The notes: generated by a model not told the origin, from the sequence alone. A DNA stretch of 62,428 bases from a bacterium (GCA_021825865.1 JAKAFU010000007.1:1-62428), one strand, 5' to 3'. Shown: positions 26,561 to 36,885, numbered from the stretch's first letter. Program-made: numbers and translations.

Positions 26561-29500
26561 TTAATGTGCTTCATCCCAATTTTTGCCTTTGCCTATGTTA
26601 ATAACTAAGGGAACATCGCTGAGCAAGGTTTTATCGGTCATTTTTGACTTAATTATATCTTCTAAAACTTCAACTTCGCTCATTTCAGCTTCAAATATAA
26701 GCTCATCATGAATCTGAAGTATCATCTCAGTTTTAAGCTGCTTATTTTTAAGTTCGTTATAAATATTAACCATTGCAATCTTTATAATATCGGCTGCCGT
26801 TCCTTGAATCGGTGCATTAATAGCAGCTCTTTCTGCAAAGGGAGATATATTCTTTGCAGAAGAATTTATATCTTTAATATAGCATCTTCTGCCGAACAGT
26901 GTTTTTACATAACCGTTTTTTTTAGCTTCTTTTACTATATTTTCCATATAATATTTTACGGCAGAATGTTTCTCAAAGAACGAATCTATATATATCTTTG
27001 CTTCTTTCTGGGTTATATTTAATTCTTTCGATAATCCATAAGGACTCATGCCGTAAATTATTCCGAAATTTATTACCTTTGCTTTTCGCCGCATATCTGC
27101 GTCAATATCTTCCGATTTAATTCCAAAAACTTCCGAAGCCGTTTTAAGATGTATATCTTCATTATTTTTAAAACTTTCAATCAGTGAGGAATCTTTTGAA
27201 ATAGACGCCATAACACGCAGATCTATCTGCGAATAATCAGCGCTGATTAATAATTTGCCGTCAGGCGCTATAAAAGCCTGTCTTATTTTTTTTCCTTCAA
27301 CGCCTGCAATAGGGATATTCTGAAGATTAGGGTCTTTACTTGCAAGCCTTCCGGTAGAGGTTTTTATCTGGCTGAAAGATGTATGAATTCTGCTGTTTCT
27401 GTCTAATTTTTTTAAAAGAACATCTGTAAAAGATGTCTTCAGCTTTATTTTATTCCTGTAAGAAATTATGCTGTCTAGAAATAATAAATAATCTTTATAT
27501 GCAGATGCAGACCCGTTTCCGTCTTTTAAATAAGCGTCGGACAATAATTCTAAGTCATTCTTCAATTTTAAAAGGACTTCTATATCCGTACTATTTTTTT
27601 TTATTCTTTGAAACTTAAGTTCGTCAAACATAACCTCGCTTAGCTGTTTAGGGGAATTTATATTAAATTCTCTTCCCGCAATTTTATATATAGCGGCCGC
27701 CATTTTTTGAGCCTCAAGCTCTAACTCTGCGGATAAAACAAATAATTTATCTTTATCAACCATGAATCCGGTTTCTTCAATATCGGCAAGAATAGCGGCA
27801 AGCGGCATATCTATACCGAAAAAAATCTTCTTCAGTTCATTATCTTTTTCGAGCTCTTTAAGCTGAAGCCTAAAAATAAAATATAATAAAAAAGCTTTAT
27901 TCTCTTTGGCATCTGCACTAATTTCTCTTAACCCGTCCAATTTTTCTGAAAATTCATTAATTATATCTTCAAAGGTATGATTATGAATTATCGGATTTAA
28001 TAGATATGAAGCTATCGCAATGTCAAAAAACCCGTTATTAAGACTAATATTATAATATTTTAAATAACTGCGGATAGAATTTATATCATAACCTATTTTT
28101 TTTACGGTTTCGTCTGTCAATTCTGCAATTATATCTTTATTCTTTAAAAAATCTTCTAAATTAATATTTAAATACCCGTTTTTATTTGAAAATAAATATA
28201 CTTTTTCTTCCATTTTATCGGCATAGTCTAATAAATTATCGCCATTATCTGCGTTATTACTATAACCGGTTTTTTTTAATTTTAACTGCTTTACGCCGCT
28301 TTCGCAGCCGGCATTGCCGCCGCTTCTGTTTATAATATCGGAGCAGCCGATATAAATTGCGAGCTCATTCTCGCAGATTTTCGATAATTCTTTAATATTA
28401 CAGGAAGCTTCTGCATAGCCGCGGCTATGGCTATTATTATGACTTTCTATATTATCTGATTTAAGATTACTGTCTAAGTTAAGTTGTTTTATCAGAGAGT
28501 AAAATTCAAATTCTTTGAATATTTTATAAAGACCATCATTATTCTGCTGCTCTAATGCAAAATCTTCTAAATTTTCAATTCTTTGAACCTTGTCGTAGAT
28601 ATAAGATATGTTACAACCTATGTTCCTGTTATTACAATCGGCATTCCCGTCTGAATTTAAATTTTTAGAATTTTCTGTATAATTTTGAACGGTAAAATCT
28701 TTACCTATATTGGCGCTATTAATATTATTATCATTATTATTAATAATAATACTGCTGCTATCAATAATATTATTACTATTACTATCAAGATTACAGTTTT
28801 CGGCAGTATTCAAAGATAATTGAGGAACAAAATATGACTGTTCAAACGGCAGGTCTTTATAAAAAGAAGCTAATTTTAAAGAATTATAAGCATCTTCTTT
28901 ATGAGCTGCAAGCAATTCTTTAATTTTTGACTGCTTCATAAGGTCTAAGCCGTTATATATTCCGTCTAAGCTGCCATAAGTTCTTATCAGGCTTAATGCC
29001 GTTTTTTCGCCTATCCCTTTAATGCCGGGTATGTTATCAGACACATCGCCCATTAACGCAAGGATATATTTAAATGCTTCCGGTTTGATGCCGTAAGTGT
29101 TTTTAAATAATTCATCGGTTATAAGAACATCTTTCTGCGCATCATATATACAAACATTCGGCGACAGCAGCTGTTTAAGATCTTTATCGCTTGTTACTAT
29201 ACAGGCTGTTTTGCTTGATTTTGAAAACTTCTCAGTTATAAAAGCAATTAAATCGTCAGCCTCGTATCCTTCTAATTTAAATGTTTTAAAACCGAGGAAA
29301 TTAGATATTAAGGTAATATAATCAACCTGTTTTACTAAATCTTCAGGCATTTCTATTCTATTAGCTTTATAATCTTTATACAGTTCTTTTCTTAAACTTT
29401 TTCTAGAATCAAATATACATGCGCCGTATTTTATATTAAATTTTGTTTTAAGTTTGATAAGCATACGGGCATAACCCAGAATAGCTCCGGTAGGAAATCC

Positions 29501-29602
29501 TTTAGAATTGACAAGGGGAGGCAGAGCGTAAAAAGCTCTATAAAAATATGAACTGGAATCTATGAGAAAAATATCGCTTTCTATATTGAGCGGTTTTGAC
29601 AT
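26561..29602 (-). CDS. polA: DNA polymerase I, with Asn-rich insertion and degenerate 3'-5' exonuclease
   Basis: PolA fills gaps in repair and Okazaki fragment processing. Domains in order: 5'-3' exonuclease (1 to about 260), a 70-residue Asn/Ser-rich insertion (about 264-336, at 28590-28813), a degraded 3'-5' exonuclease region (about 395-560) and the polymerase. Polymerase motifs A (DYSQIDLRVMA), B (RRKAKVINFGIIYG) and C (QIHDELIFE) are intact. The proofreading D-x-E of exo motif I is not visible; the matching strand reads ELAIYIGCSDI. At 1013 residues it is longer than the usual 880-930. I chose the ATG at 29602 over the TTG two codons upstream. Last gene of the heme run. Confidence 0.95.
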   Translation of the reverse strand: MSKPLNIESDIFLIDSSSYFYRAFYALPPLVNSKGFPTGAILGYARMLIKLKTKFNIKYGACIFDSRKSLRKELYKDYKANRIEMPEDLVKQVDYITLISNFLGFKTFKLEGYEADDLIAFITEKFSKSSKTACIVTSDKDLKQLLSPNVCIYDAQKDVLITDELFKNTYGIKPEAFKYILALMGDVSDNIPGIKGIGEKTALSLIRTYGSLDGIYNGLDLMKQSKIKELLAAHKEDAYNSLKLASFYKDLPFEQSYFVPQLSLNTAENCNLDSNSNNIIDSSSIIINNNDNNINSANIGKDFTVQNYTENSKNLNSDGNADCNNRNIGCNISYIYDKVQRIENLEDFALEQQNNDGLYKIFKEFEFYSLIKQLNLDSNLKSDNIESHNNSHSRGYAEASCNIKELSKICENELAIYIGCSDIINRSGGNAGCESGVKQLKLKKTGYSNNADNGDNLLDYADKMEEKVYLFSNKNGYLNINLEDFLKNKDIIAELTDETVKKIGYDINSIRSYLKYYNISLNNGFFDIAIASYLLNPIIHNHTFEDIINEFSEKLDGLREISADAKENKAFLLYFIFRLQLKELEKDNELKKIFFGIDMPLAAILADIEETGFMVDKDKLFVLSAELELEAQKMAAAIYKIAGREFNINSPKQLSEVMFDELKFQRIKKNSTDIEVLLKLKNDLELLSDAYLKDGNGSASAYKDYLLFLDSIISYRNKIKLKTSFTDVLLKKLDRNSRIHTSFSQIKTSTGRLASKDPNLQNIPIAGVEGKKIRQAFIAPDGKLLISADYSQIDLRVMASISKDSSLIESFKNNEDIHLKTASEVFGIKSEDIDADMRRKAKVINFGIIYGMSPYGLSKELNITQKEAKIYIDSFFEKHSAVKYYMENIVKEAKKNGYVKTLFGRRCYIKDINSSAKNISPFAERAAINAPIQGTAADIIKIAMVNIYNELKNKQLKTEMILQIHDELIFEAEMSEVEVLEDIIKSKMTDKTLLSDVPLVINIGKGKNWDEAH

Positions 29603-29666
29603 TAGCAATATCTCAATAATTATTAAAAATATTTTAAAGTATCAAACTGAAATGCTGCCAACGTGT

Positions 29667-30110
29667 TTAATCTACTAACGCTGTAGCCGTATCGGTATTC
29701 CGGCGCGTGTTAACAACCTTTGTGAATGCCAATCTGTCGCCGAGCCTTTCTCCTATAGGGTTAGTTATTATATAATATATTTCAATACCATATATAAAAA
29801 GTCCCGCCGTAAACATTAAAAACAGACCAAACAGCGGTATAAACGCAAACGCAAGTGCGGTAACCAGAAACATATTTCTAATAATTGAATCTTTAAATTC
29901 AATTTTTTTTTCGCCCGGCATTGTTATAACCTTGAGTCCTATCAATTTTTTACCCAGACTCTGCCCATCAAAAAAACCGTCTCCTATCAGCAAATATAAA
30001 AGACCTGCCATGAAGCCGTACGGGTAAAATACTTTACTAAAAAAACCTACAATCAGCAAATCAATCGCTTTTGCAATAAATCTGTTAAGTTTGTTGGCAG
30101 TCTGTTCCAT
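29667..30110 (-). CDS. RDD family membrane protein
   Basis: The 147-residue protein has the RDD-family pattern: RFIAKAIDLLIVG at the first membrane segment, a second segment near 30-48, then GQSLGKKLIGLKVI and a hydrophobic hairpin near 85-115. RDD proteins are small integral membrane proteins, some linked to ion transport, most uncharacterised. It lies 29 bases after ahbD and 64 bases before polA, so it is probably transcribed with the heme genes. Whether it has a role in heme handling is unknown. Confidence 0.8.
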   Translation of the reverse strand: MEQTANKLNRFIAKAIDLLIVGFFSKVFYPYGFMAGLLYLLIGDGFFDGQSLGKKLIGLKVITMPGEKKIEFKDSIIRNMFLVTALAFAFIPLFGLFLMFTAGLFIYGIEIYYIITNPIGERLGDRLAFTKVVNTRRNTDTATALVD

Positions 30111-30139
30111 AGTTAAAATTAGAAATTAAAATTAAAGCG

Positions 30140-31291
30140 CTAAAGTTTAATTAATGAAGGTTCATAAATGCAGTAGGGCTCTTCGGCTAAATAATCTCCT
30201 GTTTCATAATAGGCTCTTGCCCTGCACCCTTCGCAGACTTTTTTATATTCGCATATGCCGCATTTGCCTTTTAATAAACTTAAATCGCGTAAATTCGCAA
30301 ATACTTCAGAAGATTCCCAAATTTTTTCAGCAGGTTCTTCAAGAACATTGCCTGCCAATGCCGGAAGATAACCGCACGGCTGCACATCACCTTTTCTTGA
30401 AATAAACATAACTGAACTTCCGGCCAGACAGCCTCTGGTTACCGCGGCCATACCGTGCGTTTTTGGTGTAATAGTTATTCCTTCGTCTTTGGCTCTTTTA
30501 TGCATTATTCTAAAATAATGCGGAGCGCATGTTGCCTTTAGCTCAAGTACGTCTTTAAGTTCCATTGTTTTATCGTAAAACCACGCCAGTATGTCTTCAT
30601 ATTTCTGTTTATCTAACATCTGCGTATTCGCTATCTGCACACCGCATCCAACGGGCACAAGCATAAAAATATGCAGCGCTTTCAAATTATTCTTTAAAAC
30701 AAGTTCAAGTATATCTTTGATTTCATTTTCATTATGTTTAGCTATGGTCGTATTCACCTGAACTTCAAGCCCTTCATTCTGCAAGTTTTTAATTCCGTTA
30801 AAAGCCGCATCGAACGACCCGGGTATCATTCTGAATGAATCGTGCGTTTTAGCGTTGGAACCGTCCAAACTTATCGCCACCCTCTTTACTCCGCATTCTT
30901 TAATTTTTTTTGCGGTTTCTTTATTAATCATAGTTCCATTGGTAGCCAGCGCAACCCTTAATCCTTTGCGCGAAGCGTAAGAGGCAATTTCAAAAATATC
31001 ATCCCTGTATAAAGGTTCCCCGCCGGTTAATATCAAAATAGGACTGGAAAAGCTGCACAAATTGTCTATTACGGAAAAACATTGTTCCGTCGTCAGTTCA
31101 TTTTCCTGTTTTTCTTCTTGAGCTTCTGCCCGACAATGAATGCATTTAAGATTGCATCTTGCCGTAAGCTCCCAAAAGACAAGCCTCAATTCATTTTTTT
31201 TGCCAACCGGCGGCATAGCACCCATAGCTCCTCCATGAGAGCCATGAGCCATAAACGCAGCATCGGCAGGCATCATTTTATCGTTCATCAT
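30140..31291 (-). CDS. ahbD: Heme b synthase AhbD (radical SAM, siroheme-dependent heme pathway)
   Basis: AhbD converts iron-coproporphyrin III to heme b by oxidative decarboxylation of two propionates, the last step of the alternative heme pathway. The 383-residue radical SAM protein has the cluster motif CNLKCIHC near residue 46 and SPASM-type cysteines at the C terminus (QPCGYLPAL, then CGICEYKKVCEGC). The N-terminal 30 residues are Met/Gly/His-rich and variable. It follows ahbC by 74 bases, the normal gene order. NirJ of heme d1 synthesis is the closest alternative, but no other nir gene is present and the hemA-hemC-cobA/hemD context argues for heme b. Confidence 0.87.
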   Translation of the reverse strand: MMNDKMMPADAAFMAHGSHGGAMGAMPPVGKKNELRLVFWELTARCNLKCIHCRAEAQEEKQENELTTEQCFSVIDNLCSFSSPILILTGGEPLYRDDIFEIASYASRKGLRVALATNGTMINKETAKKIKECGVKRVAISLDGSNAKTHDSFRMIPGSFDAAFNGIKNLQNEGLEVQVNTTIAKHNENEIKDILELVLKNNLKALHIFMLVPVGCGVQIANTQMLDKQKYEDILAWFYDKTMELKDVLELKATCAPHYFRIMHKRAKDEGITITPKTHGMAAVTRGCLAGSSVMFISRKGDVQPCGYLPALAGNVLEEPAEKIWESSEVFANLRDLSLLKGKCGICEYKKVCEGCRARAYYETGDYLAEEPYCIYEPSLIKL

Positions 31292-31365
31292 AACTTTATA
31301 ATCCCATTTTATTTGTCTATTTTATTTATATTTATTATATTTAATATTTATAATTATATCCGTAT

Positions 31366-32550
31366 TTACAGCCCTATTTCTTCATCGGTTAAATAGCATG
31401 CCGGGTCTGGCGACCATAAATCTCCTGAAGAAGCTTCCGACCTGACTCTGAAATTACCGTTGCATACTTCAAGCCATTTGCATTTAGAGCATCTTCCTTT
31501 AACATATTCCTGCTTATGTTTTAACTGCTTCATTAAGGGATTTGAGGTATCCGTCCAAATTTCACTGAATTTCCTTTCTTTCACGTTGCCAAATGAATAG
31601 TGCCTCCAGAACTGGTCGGCATAAACTTCTCCATCCCAGCTAACGGAACCTATGCCTACTCCGGAGCTGTTTCCGCCGTTCATTTTAAGAAGCTGCATAA
31701 CATTTTCGGCAGACTCCGTCTGTCCTTCTTTTAATAATTTCATATAAATATAAGGTCCGTCGGCATGGTTATCTACCGTCAAAACCTCTTTCGTGTTATC
31801 TTTGGAATATATTTCTTTCGTAAGTTCAAGAATCATATCCACAGTCTGCCTTGCTTCCTCGTGAGTAAGGTCTTCTTCCATGAGTTTCGTTCCTCTCCCT
31901 GCATAAACAAGATGATAAAAACAAACACGCGGTATATTTTCTTCCTCTAAGAGTTTAAAGATTCCGGGTATTTCCTGAGCGTTTCTTTTGTTTATCGTAA
32001 ATCTTAAGCCGACCTTAATTCCTGCCTCTTTAGCGTAGTTTATACCGTTTATCGCCTCGGTAAAAGCTCCTTTTTTACCTCTAAATCTGTCGTGAACTTC
32101 TGAAAGTCCGTCAAGGCTGATTCCGACATAAGACAGTCCGACTTTTTTGAGTTCCTGTGCAAGTTCTCTTGTAATTAAGGTTCCATTCGTCGATATTACC
32201 GCTCTCATGCCTTTTGATTTTGCATAAAATGCTAGGTCCAGAAAGTGAGGATGCATTAAGGGTTCGCCGCCTGAAAAAAGCATGACCGGAGAGCCGAAAG
32301 AAGATACGTCGTCTATAAACGCCTTTCCTTCTTCTAATGTTAACTCGTTATTATATTGAAGATTTTTAGACTGCGAATAGCAATGCACGCAGTTCAGATT
32401 ACAGGTTTTAGTCATATTCCATACTATAACCGGTTTTTTATCTTCTGAAAATTGCAGGAGATGAGACGGCAATTTTTGCGACATCCTTCCATACCGCAGC
32501 GCGTCCGAAGCATGCACTCCTCCGCAATAAAGTTTTGAAATTCCTATCAT
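31366..32550 (-). CDS. ahbC: 12,18-didecarboxysiroheme deacetylase AhbC (radical SAM)
   Basis: AhbC removes two acetate side chains from 12,18-didecarboxysiroheme to give iron-coproporphyrin III. The 394-residue protein starts with MIGISKLYCGG and DALRYGRMS, characteristic of AhbC/NirJ-type enzymes. It has the radical SAM motif CNLNCVHC (about 50-57), GGEPLMHP, and auxiliary-cluster cysteines CSKCKWLEVCNGN and PACYL at the end. It is followed by ahbD and preceded by the cobA-hemD fusion. Together they indicate heme synthesis from siroheme rather than from protoporphyrin. Confidence 0.87.
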   Translation of the reverse strand: MIGISKLYCGGVHASDALRYGRMSQKLPSHLLQFSEDKKPVIVWNMTKTCNLNCVHCYSQSKNLQYNNELTLEEGKAFIDDVSSFGSPVMLFSGGEPLMHPHFLDLAFYAKSKGMRAVISTNGTLITRELAQELKKVGLSYVGISLDGLSEVHDRFRGKKGAFTEAINGINYAKEAGIKVGLRFTINKRNAQEIPGIFKLLEEENIPRVCFYHLVYAGRGTKLMEEDLTHEEARQTVDMILELTKEIYSKDNTKEVLTVDNHADGPYIYMKLLKEGQTESAENVMQLLKMNGGNSSGVGIGSVSWDGEVYADQFWRHYSFGNVKERKFSEIWTDTSNPLMKQLKHKQEYVKGRCSKCKWLEVCNGNFRVRSEASSGDLWSPDPACYLTDEEIGL

Positions 32551-32630
32551 TTTTATTTAACCTCGCTTATTTAATTTAAATTTAATTATTTACTTTAATT
32601 TTTTGAAAATTATATAATATTGCAGTGCCG

Positions 32631-34235
32631 TTATAATGCGTTATACTCCTTATAAAAGTTTACTATTTCTTCGGTTAAAGAATTAATATTAACATCCTTT
32701 GATATTATATCAGATTTTATGCCAAACCTGAAAGCATATTCGGCTGTTTTTCTGCCTATAGCGGCAAAGCGGATGCCGCAGCGTCTATCGGCATTAGTTC
32801 TCTGCAGTATATCCAATAAACCTTCCTGCGCCGACTCAACGCATTTTATAAAATTTTCAACCGTTGAATAGCTTGTAAATGTTATAAGATTTACAGGGGG
32901 ATTTGCGGCATTAAAATCTTTAAATAAATTTGCTATATTTTCAACGGATTCAGGCGGCAAAATCGTTTCATAAACAGGAATATTAGTTAACACGCCTCCG
33001 GCAGAAATAATATATTCAGGCAGCTCGCTGCTGATATTTAAAGCCTGCGGAAACAGAAAATTCTTTCCTTTAATATTTGTAGCGCCATATAGCAAATCCA
33101 GCTCTTTTATGATTCCGTCCTGCGAAAATATTTCAGACGATGAAGGAAAAATATCTGCTATTATACCGTATTTTCTTAGTTCAGCCGATGTTGCCGCACC
33201 GACGGAAATGATTTTACAATTACTTAATATTCTTAAATCTTTGCCTGCGGAAAATATTCTTTCAAAGTATCCTTCTGCCGCATTAGCGCTTGTAAATATT
33301 AAAAAATCATAGCGGTTAATTTCTTCAATAGACTTTAAGATTGCATTTTCGTCAATATTTCTGCTTTTTTGTATAATTTCAATTAAAGGAAGTTCTATGG
33401 TTTCCGCACCGTATTTTTTTAAATTAGCGGCAAGCGACGAGGCTTTTCCAGTAGAACGTGTAATTAAAGCTTTGACGCCGTATAACGGTCTTTTCTCAAA
33501 CCATTTTATCCTTTGCCTTAAGCGGACTACATCTCCTACTATTAATATCAAAGGGCTTTTTAAACCCTCGCTGCGCATTTCTTTTTCAATAGTTTTAAGG
33601 GTCCCGACGGCAACTTTCTGATGCGCGGTAGTTCCTTCCTGGATAACAGCCGCCGGAGTGTTTTCGTCTTTCCCCGCTTTTATAATTTCATTTATGATAT
33701 TGGTAATATTTTTATATCCCATTAAAACGACAATAGTAGAAGCACCTGCTATATTATCCCAGTTTATAGTCGTTTCTTCCTTATGTTCTCCTTCGTGTCC
33801 CGTTACTATGGCAACGGTAGATGAATAATCTCTATGGGTCAGAGGAATACCTGCGTAAGCAGGAACTGCGAAAGAGGACGAAATACCGGGTATGATTTCA
33901 AAATCTATGTCTTCTTCATGCAATTTTTCAGCTTCTTCGCCGCCTCTTCCGTACAGAAAAGGGTCTCCTCCTTTAAGTCTTACTACTATTTTATTTTCTT
34001 TAGCTTTTTTAGCCAGCAGCTCATTTATAGAATACTGCGGAAGCGTATGATTAGAAGAACGTTTGCCGGCGTAAATTATTTCGCAGTCCTTCCGTGCGTA
34101 CTTCAGCAGGTCTGTAGAAATAAGACTGTCGTAAACTATTACATCTGCTTCACCTATAACCCTTTTTGCTTTAAGGGTTAAAAGTTCCGGGTCTCCGGGT
34201 CCTGCTCCAGTCAGATAGACTAAGGGTTTATTCAT
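32631..34235 (-). CDS. cobA-hemD: Uroporphyrinogen-III C-methyltransferase / uroporphyrinogen-III synthase fusion
   Basis: The 534-residue fusion makes uroporphyrinogen III from hydroxymethylbilane (HemD half) and methylates it twice to precorrin-2 (CobA half). The N-terminal methyltransferase has VYLTGAGPGDPELLTLKA (5-22) and VRLKGGDPFLYGRGGEE, the SAM-site blocks. The HemD domain begins near residue 258 (YGVKALITRSTG) and runs to the end, weakly conserved as usual. AGGAAAG lies before the ATG. The fusion is common in Gram-positive and deltaproteobacterial-type genomes and channels intermediates into siroheme. Confidence 0.93.
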   Translation of the reverse strand: MNKPLVYLTGAGPGDPELLTLKAKRVIGEADVIVYDSLISTDLLKYARKDCEIIYAGKRSSNHTLPQYSINELLAKKAKENKIVVRLKGGDPFLYGRGGEEAEKLHEEDIDFEIIPGISSSFAVPAYAGIPLTHRDYSSTVAIVTGHEGEHKEETTINWDNIAGASTIVVLMGYKNITNIINEIIKAGKDENTPAAVIQEGTTAHQKVAVGTLKTIEKEMRSEGLKSPLILIVGDVVRLRQRIKWFEKRPLYGVKALITRSTGKASSLAANLKKYGAETIELPLIEIIQKSRNIDENAILKSIEEINRYDFLIFTSANAAEGYFERIFSAGKDLRILSNCKIISVGAATSAELRKYGIIADIFPSSSEIFSQDGIIKELDLLYGATNIKGKNFLFPQALNISSELPEYIISAGGVLTNIPVYETILPPESVENIANLFKDFNAANPPVNLITFTSYSTVENFIKCVESAQEGLLDILQRTNADRRCGIRFAAIGRKTAEYAFRFGIKSDIISKDVNINSLTEEIVNFYKEYNAL

Positions 34236-34349
34236 AAACTTTCCTTATTTTTATTGTATTTTTTATTTTTTATGTTATTTTGTTATTAAATTCGTTTGCG
34301 TCTTTATATAGTTTATTTAATATTGCACTTGCATTAGATTATTGCAATA

Positions 34350-35399
34350 TTATTTATTTTTAGACAAAATTTCCAGCCCGCCCTTTTCTATAATTTTATG
34401 CGCCAACTTTTTACCCAATTCTTTATATTCTGTTTCGCTTCCGATAATGTCTGCTTCTAAATATTCTCCGTTCATATTGGAAACGAATCCTTTAATATAA
34501 ATCTTGCTTTCGCAGGAAATGCCGTTATCGGACAAATAAGAATAAACCCCGACCGGCGAAGCACAGCCGCAGTCTAATATTCTGATGAAATCTCTTTCGG
34601 CGTACGTTGAAACATAGGTACAATTATCGTTAATAAATTGCAAAACTTCAGCTAATTCTTTATTATTTTTTGAAAATTCAACCGCTATAACCCCTTGACC
34701 GCACTGTGGAATAAAAACAAGCGGGTCTAGATAAAAATCTATCAGCGGGTCTAGTCCCAATCTTATCAGTCCGCTTGAAGAAAGTATAATAGCATCGAAT
34801 ATACCGTCTTTTACCTTTTGAATTCTTGTGTCGATGTTGCCTCTTAAAGGCTCAAAAATTAAATCATCCCTTAATCTTTGCATAAGAATTCTTCTTCTGA
34901 GGCTTGACGTGCCGACTACGGCATTGCGCTTAAGCAAACCGATGGCAGCGGCACATGCAATTGCGTTCTTTTCTGAAATTATACTATTATTTGTACCGAT
35001 TTTAACATCAGCAATATCTTTAGTCCCGTCAGTTCCGTCTTTTAATATAAGGCAATCACGAGGGTCATCACGTTTAAGCGTGCATCCTATAATCAATTCA
35101 TCCGGTATAACCTGAGGCACATCTTTTAAACTGTGCACCGCTATATCTATTTTTCCTGCAAGCAAAGCTTCCTCAATCTCTTTTACAAACAGACCTTTCC
35201 CGCCGAAAGAGCTTAATGAGGCATGCGTTATTTTATCGCCTGATGTTTTAATCGGTATAATTTCTACATCTGCGTCAATGTTTTGTCCTTTAAAAACATT
35301 TAATAATCGGTTTTTAACGGTATTTGCCTGATAAAGAGCAAGTTTACTGCCGCGCGTTCCTAATTTTAGAATATACTTTCTATTATTATTGGATAACAT
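34350..35399 (-). CDS. hemC: Porphobilinogen deaminase (hydroxymethylbilane synthase)
   Basis: HemC joins four porphobilinogens into hydroxymethylbilane on a dipyrromethane cofactor. The 349-residue protein has LKLGTRGSKLALYQA at the start, the VHSLKDVP block, VGTSSLRRR and the cofactor cysteine in LDCGCASPVG. It is about 35 residues longer than usual, mostly in the 105-150 region and the tail. It follows hemA by 16 bases and precedes cobA-hemD. The gene for the preceding step (hemB) is not in this window. Confidence 0.95.
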   Translation of the reverse strand: MLSNNNRKYILKLGTRGSKLALYQANTVKNRLLNVFKGQNIDADVEIIPIKTSGDKITHASLSSFGGKGLFVKEIEEALLAGKIDIAVHSLKDVPQVIPDELIIGCTLKRDDPRDCLILKDGTDGTKDIADVKIGTNNSIISEKNAIACAAAIGLLKRNAVVGTSSLRRRILMQRLRDDLIFEPLRGNIDTRIQKVKDGIFDAIILSSSGLIRLGLDPLIDFYLDPLVFIPQCGQGVIAVEFSKNNKELAEVLQFINDNCTYVSTYAERDFIRILDCGCASPVGVYSYLSDNGISCESKIYIKGFVSNMNGEYLEADIIGSETEYKELGKKLAHKIIEKGGLEILSKNK

Positions 35400-35415
35400 A
35401 ATTTTTATTATTTAA

Positions 35416-36885
35416 TTATTTAGCTTTATTATTATTCAATTGAATAATTTTATTATTGTAATAAGGGGCGCTGTTTGCGTTATTTGCATTATCGCCGTCT
35501 GTTCCATCTTCTTCTGCGTTTAATATTTCTTTTTCAATCTCTTTGTTTTCTTGAGATATACTGCCAATATTTATATCCAGGTCAAAAAGTATTTTGGCTG
35601 CCTCCATAAGATTTAACCCGTTAAAATCAACCTCTGCTCTTTTAATTTTTGTAATAGGTTCGTGAAGAATCTTATTTGTGATAGAATTTACTATTGCTTC
35701 TATATTCTCATCTTTATTATTTATATATTTACACAATTCAGCCGAAAGAATACCGTTAACTTTATTTCTTAAATTTACAATTATCGGAACGACATTAAGA
35801 GAGTTTTTCCAATTTATAAAGTCTTCCGCTTCTTCGTCTATTATCTTTTCTGCAAAATCTGCCTCCTGCTGCCTTACGTCAAGATTATTTTCAATAATTT
35901 TGCCGATATCGTCAATATCAAAAAGATATACATTGGAAATTTTATTTATTTCAGGGTCAATATTGCGCGGAACGGATATATCTATTAAAAAAATCGGCCT
36001 CTGCTTGCGCATTTTAATAATAGGCTGAATATCTTCGTATTTTATGATATATGAATCTGCTCCTGTGGAACATAATACTATATCGGCTACCGTCAATATT
36101 TTATAATATTCGTTAAAGTCAATAATCGTCTTAGAATCGTATCCGTCTAATTCTTCCGCAAGTTTAACAGCCTTTTCTCTTGTTCTGTTTGTAATGAATA
36201 TTTCACTGACTCCCTGCTTTATAAAATGTTTGGCTGCAATTTTCCCCATCTCTCCCGTTCCAAGCAGTAAAACCTTTTTATTACTTATATCGTTAAATAT
36301 TTTTTTAGCGAGCTCCACGGCGGCATAGCTTATCGAAACCGGCGCTGCTGCTATTTTTGTTTCTGTTCTTACCCTTTTAGCACAGTAAAAAGACTTATGA
36401 AAAAGTTTGTTTAAAATTAAACCGGTATTTTTAAATTCGCAGGCTTCATTATACGATTCTTTAATCTGGCCTAAAATTTGCGGTTCGCCTATTATCATAG
36501 AATCTAAGCTTGATGCAACTTTAAAAAAATGAAGTATTGCTTCGAAATTTTTATAGGTATAAAACATATTCCGCAATTCTTCATTTCCAAAATTATCACC
36601 GAATAAATATTTAATTATAATATTTTTTATGACTGCTCCATAGTCTATATTTTTATTGTCGCCCGAAGAATTACCGGATACCGCGAATATAAACTCGGCT
36701 CTGTTGCATGTAGAAATTATTGCGGATTCTTGAATTAACTGCTTTCCGGTTTCTTCATTAAATAAACGTTTGATATTAAAGATAAATTCATTCCGCAATT
36801 CTTTTGTAAGAATTTTCTTCGATACTTCTTCTCTGTGAATTATGTCCGAAGATTTATGATTTAATCCGGTAATAATAATTTCCAT
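35416..36885 (-). CDS. hemA: Glutamyl-tRNA reductase
   Basis: HemA reduces glutamyl-tRNA to glutamate-1-semialdehyde, committing to tetrapyrrole synthesis by the C5 route. The 489-residue protein has GLNHKSSDI (7-15), the catalytic Cys60 in ISTCNRAEF and the NADPH-binding LLGTGEMGKIAA. The dimerisation domain ends near 445. The last 45 residues, Glu/Asn/Asp-rich, are extra to the family. It follows a hemX-like gene, a pairing known from many bacteria in which HemX modulates HemA levels. The semialdehyde aminotransferase gene (hemL) is not in the window. Confidence 0.95.
   Translation of the reverse strand: MEIIITGLNHKSSDIIHREEVSKKILTKELRNEFIFNIKRLFNEETGKQLIQESAIISTCNRAEFIFAVSGNSSGDNKNIDYGAVIKNIIIKYLFGDNFGNEELRNMFYTYKNFEAILHFFKVASSLDSMIIGEPQILGQIKESYNEACEFKNTGLILNKLFHKSFYCAKRVRTETKIAAAPVSISYAAVELAKKIFNDISNKKVLLLGTGEMGKIAAKHFIKQGVSEIFITNRTREKAVKLAEELDGYDSKTIIDFNEYYKILTVADIVLCSTGADSYIIKYEDIQPIIKMRKQRPIFLIDISVPRNIDPEINKISNVYLFDIDDIGKIIENNLDVRQQEADFAEKIIDEEAEDFINWKNSLNVVPIIVNLRNKVNGILSAELCKYINNKDENIEAIVNSITNKILHEPITKIKRAEVDFNGLNLMEAAKILFDLDINIGSISQENKEIEKEILNAEEDGTDGDNANNANSAPYYNNKIIQLNNNKAK

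Noticed and set aside
30140-32550. NirJ-type heme d1 genes
   Set aside because: The radical SAM pair could be NirJ-like, but no nirS, nirF, nirDLGH or nirE-only genes are present, and hemA-hemC-cobA/hemD context favours AhbC/AhbD.
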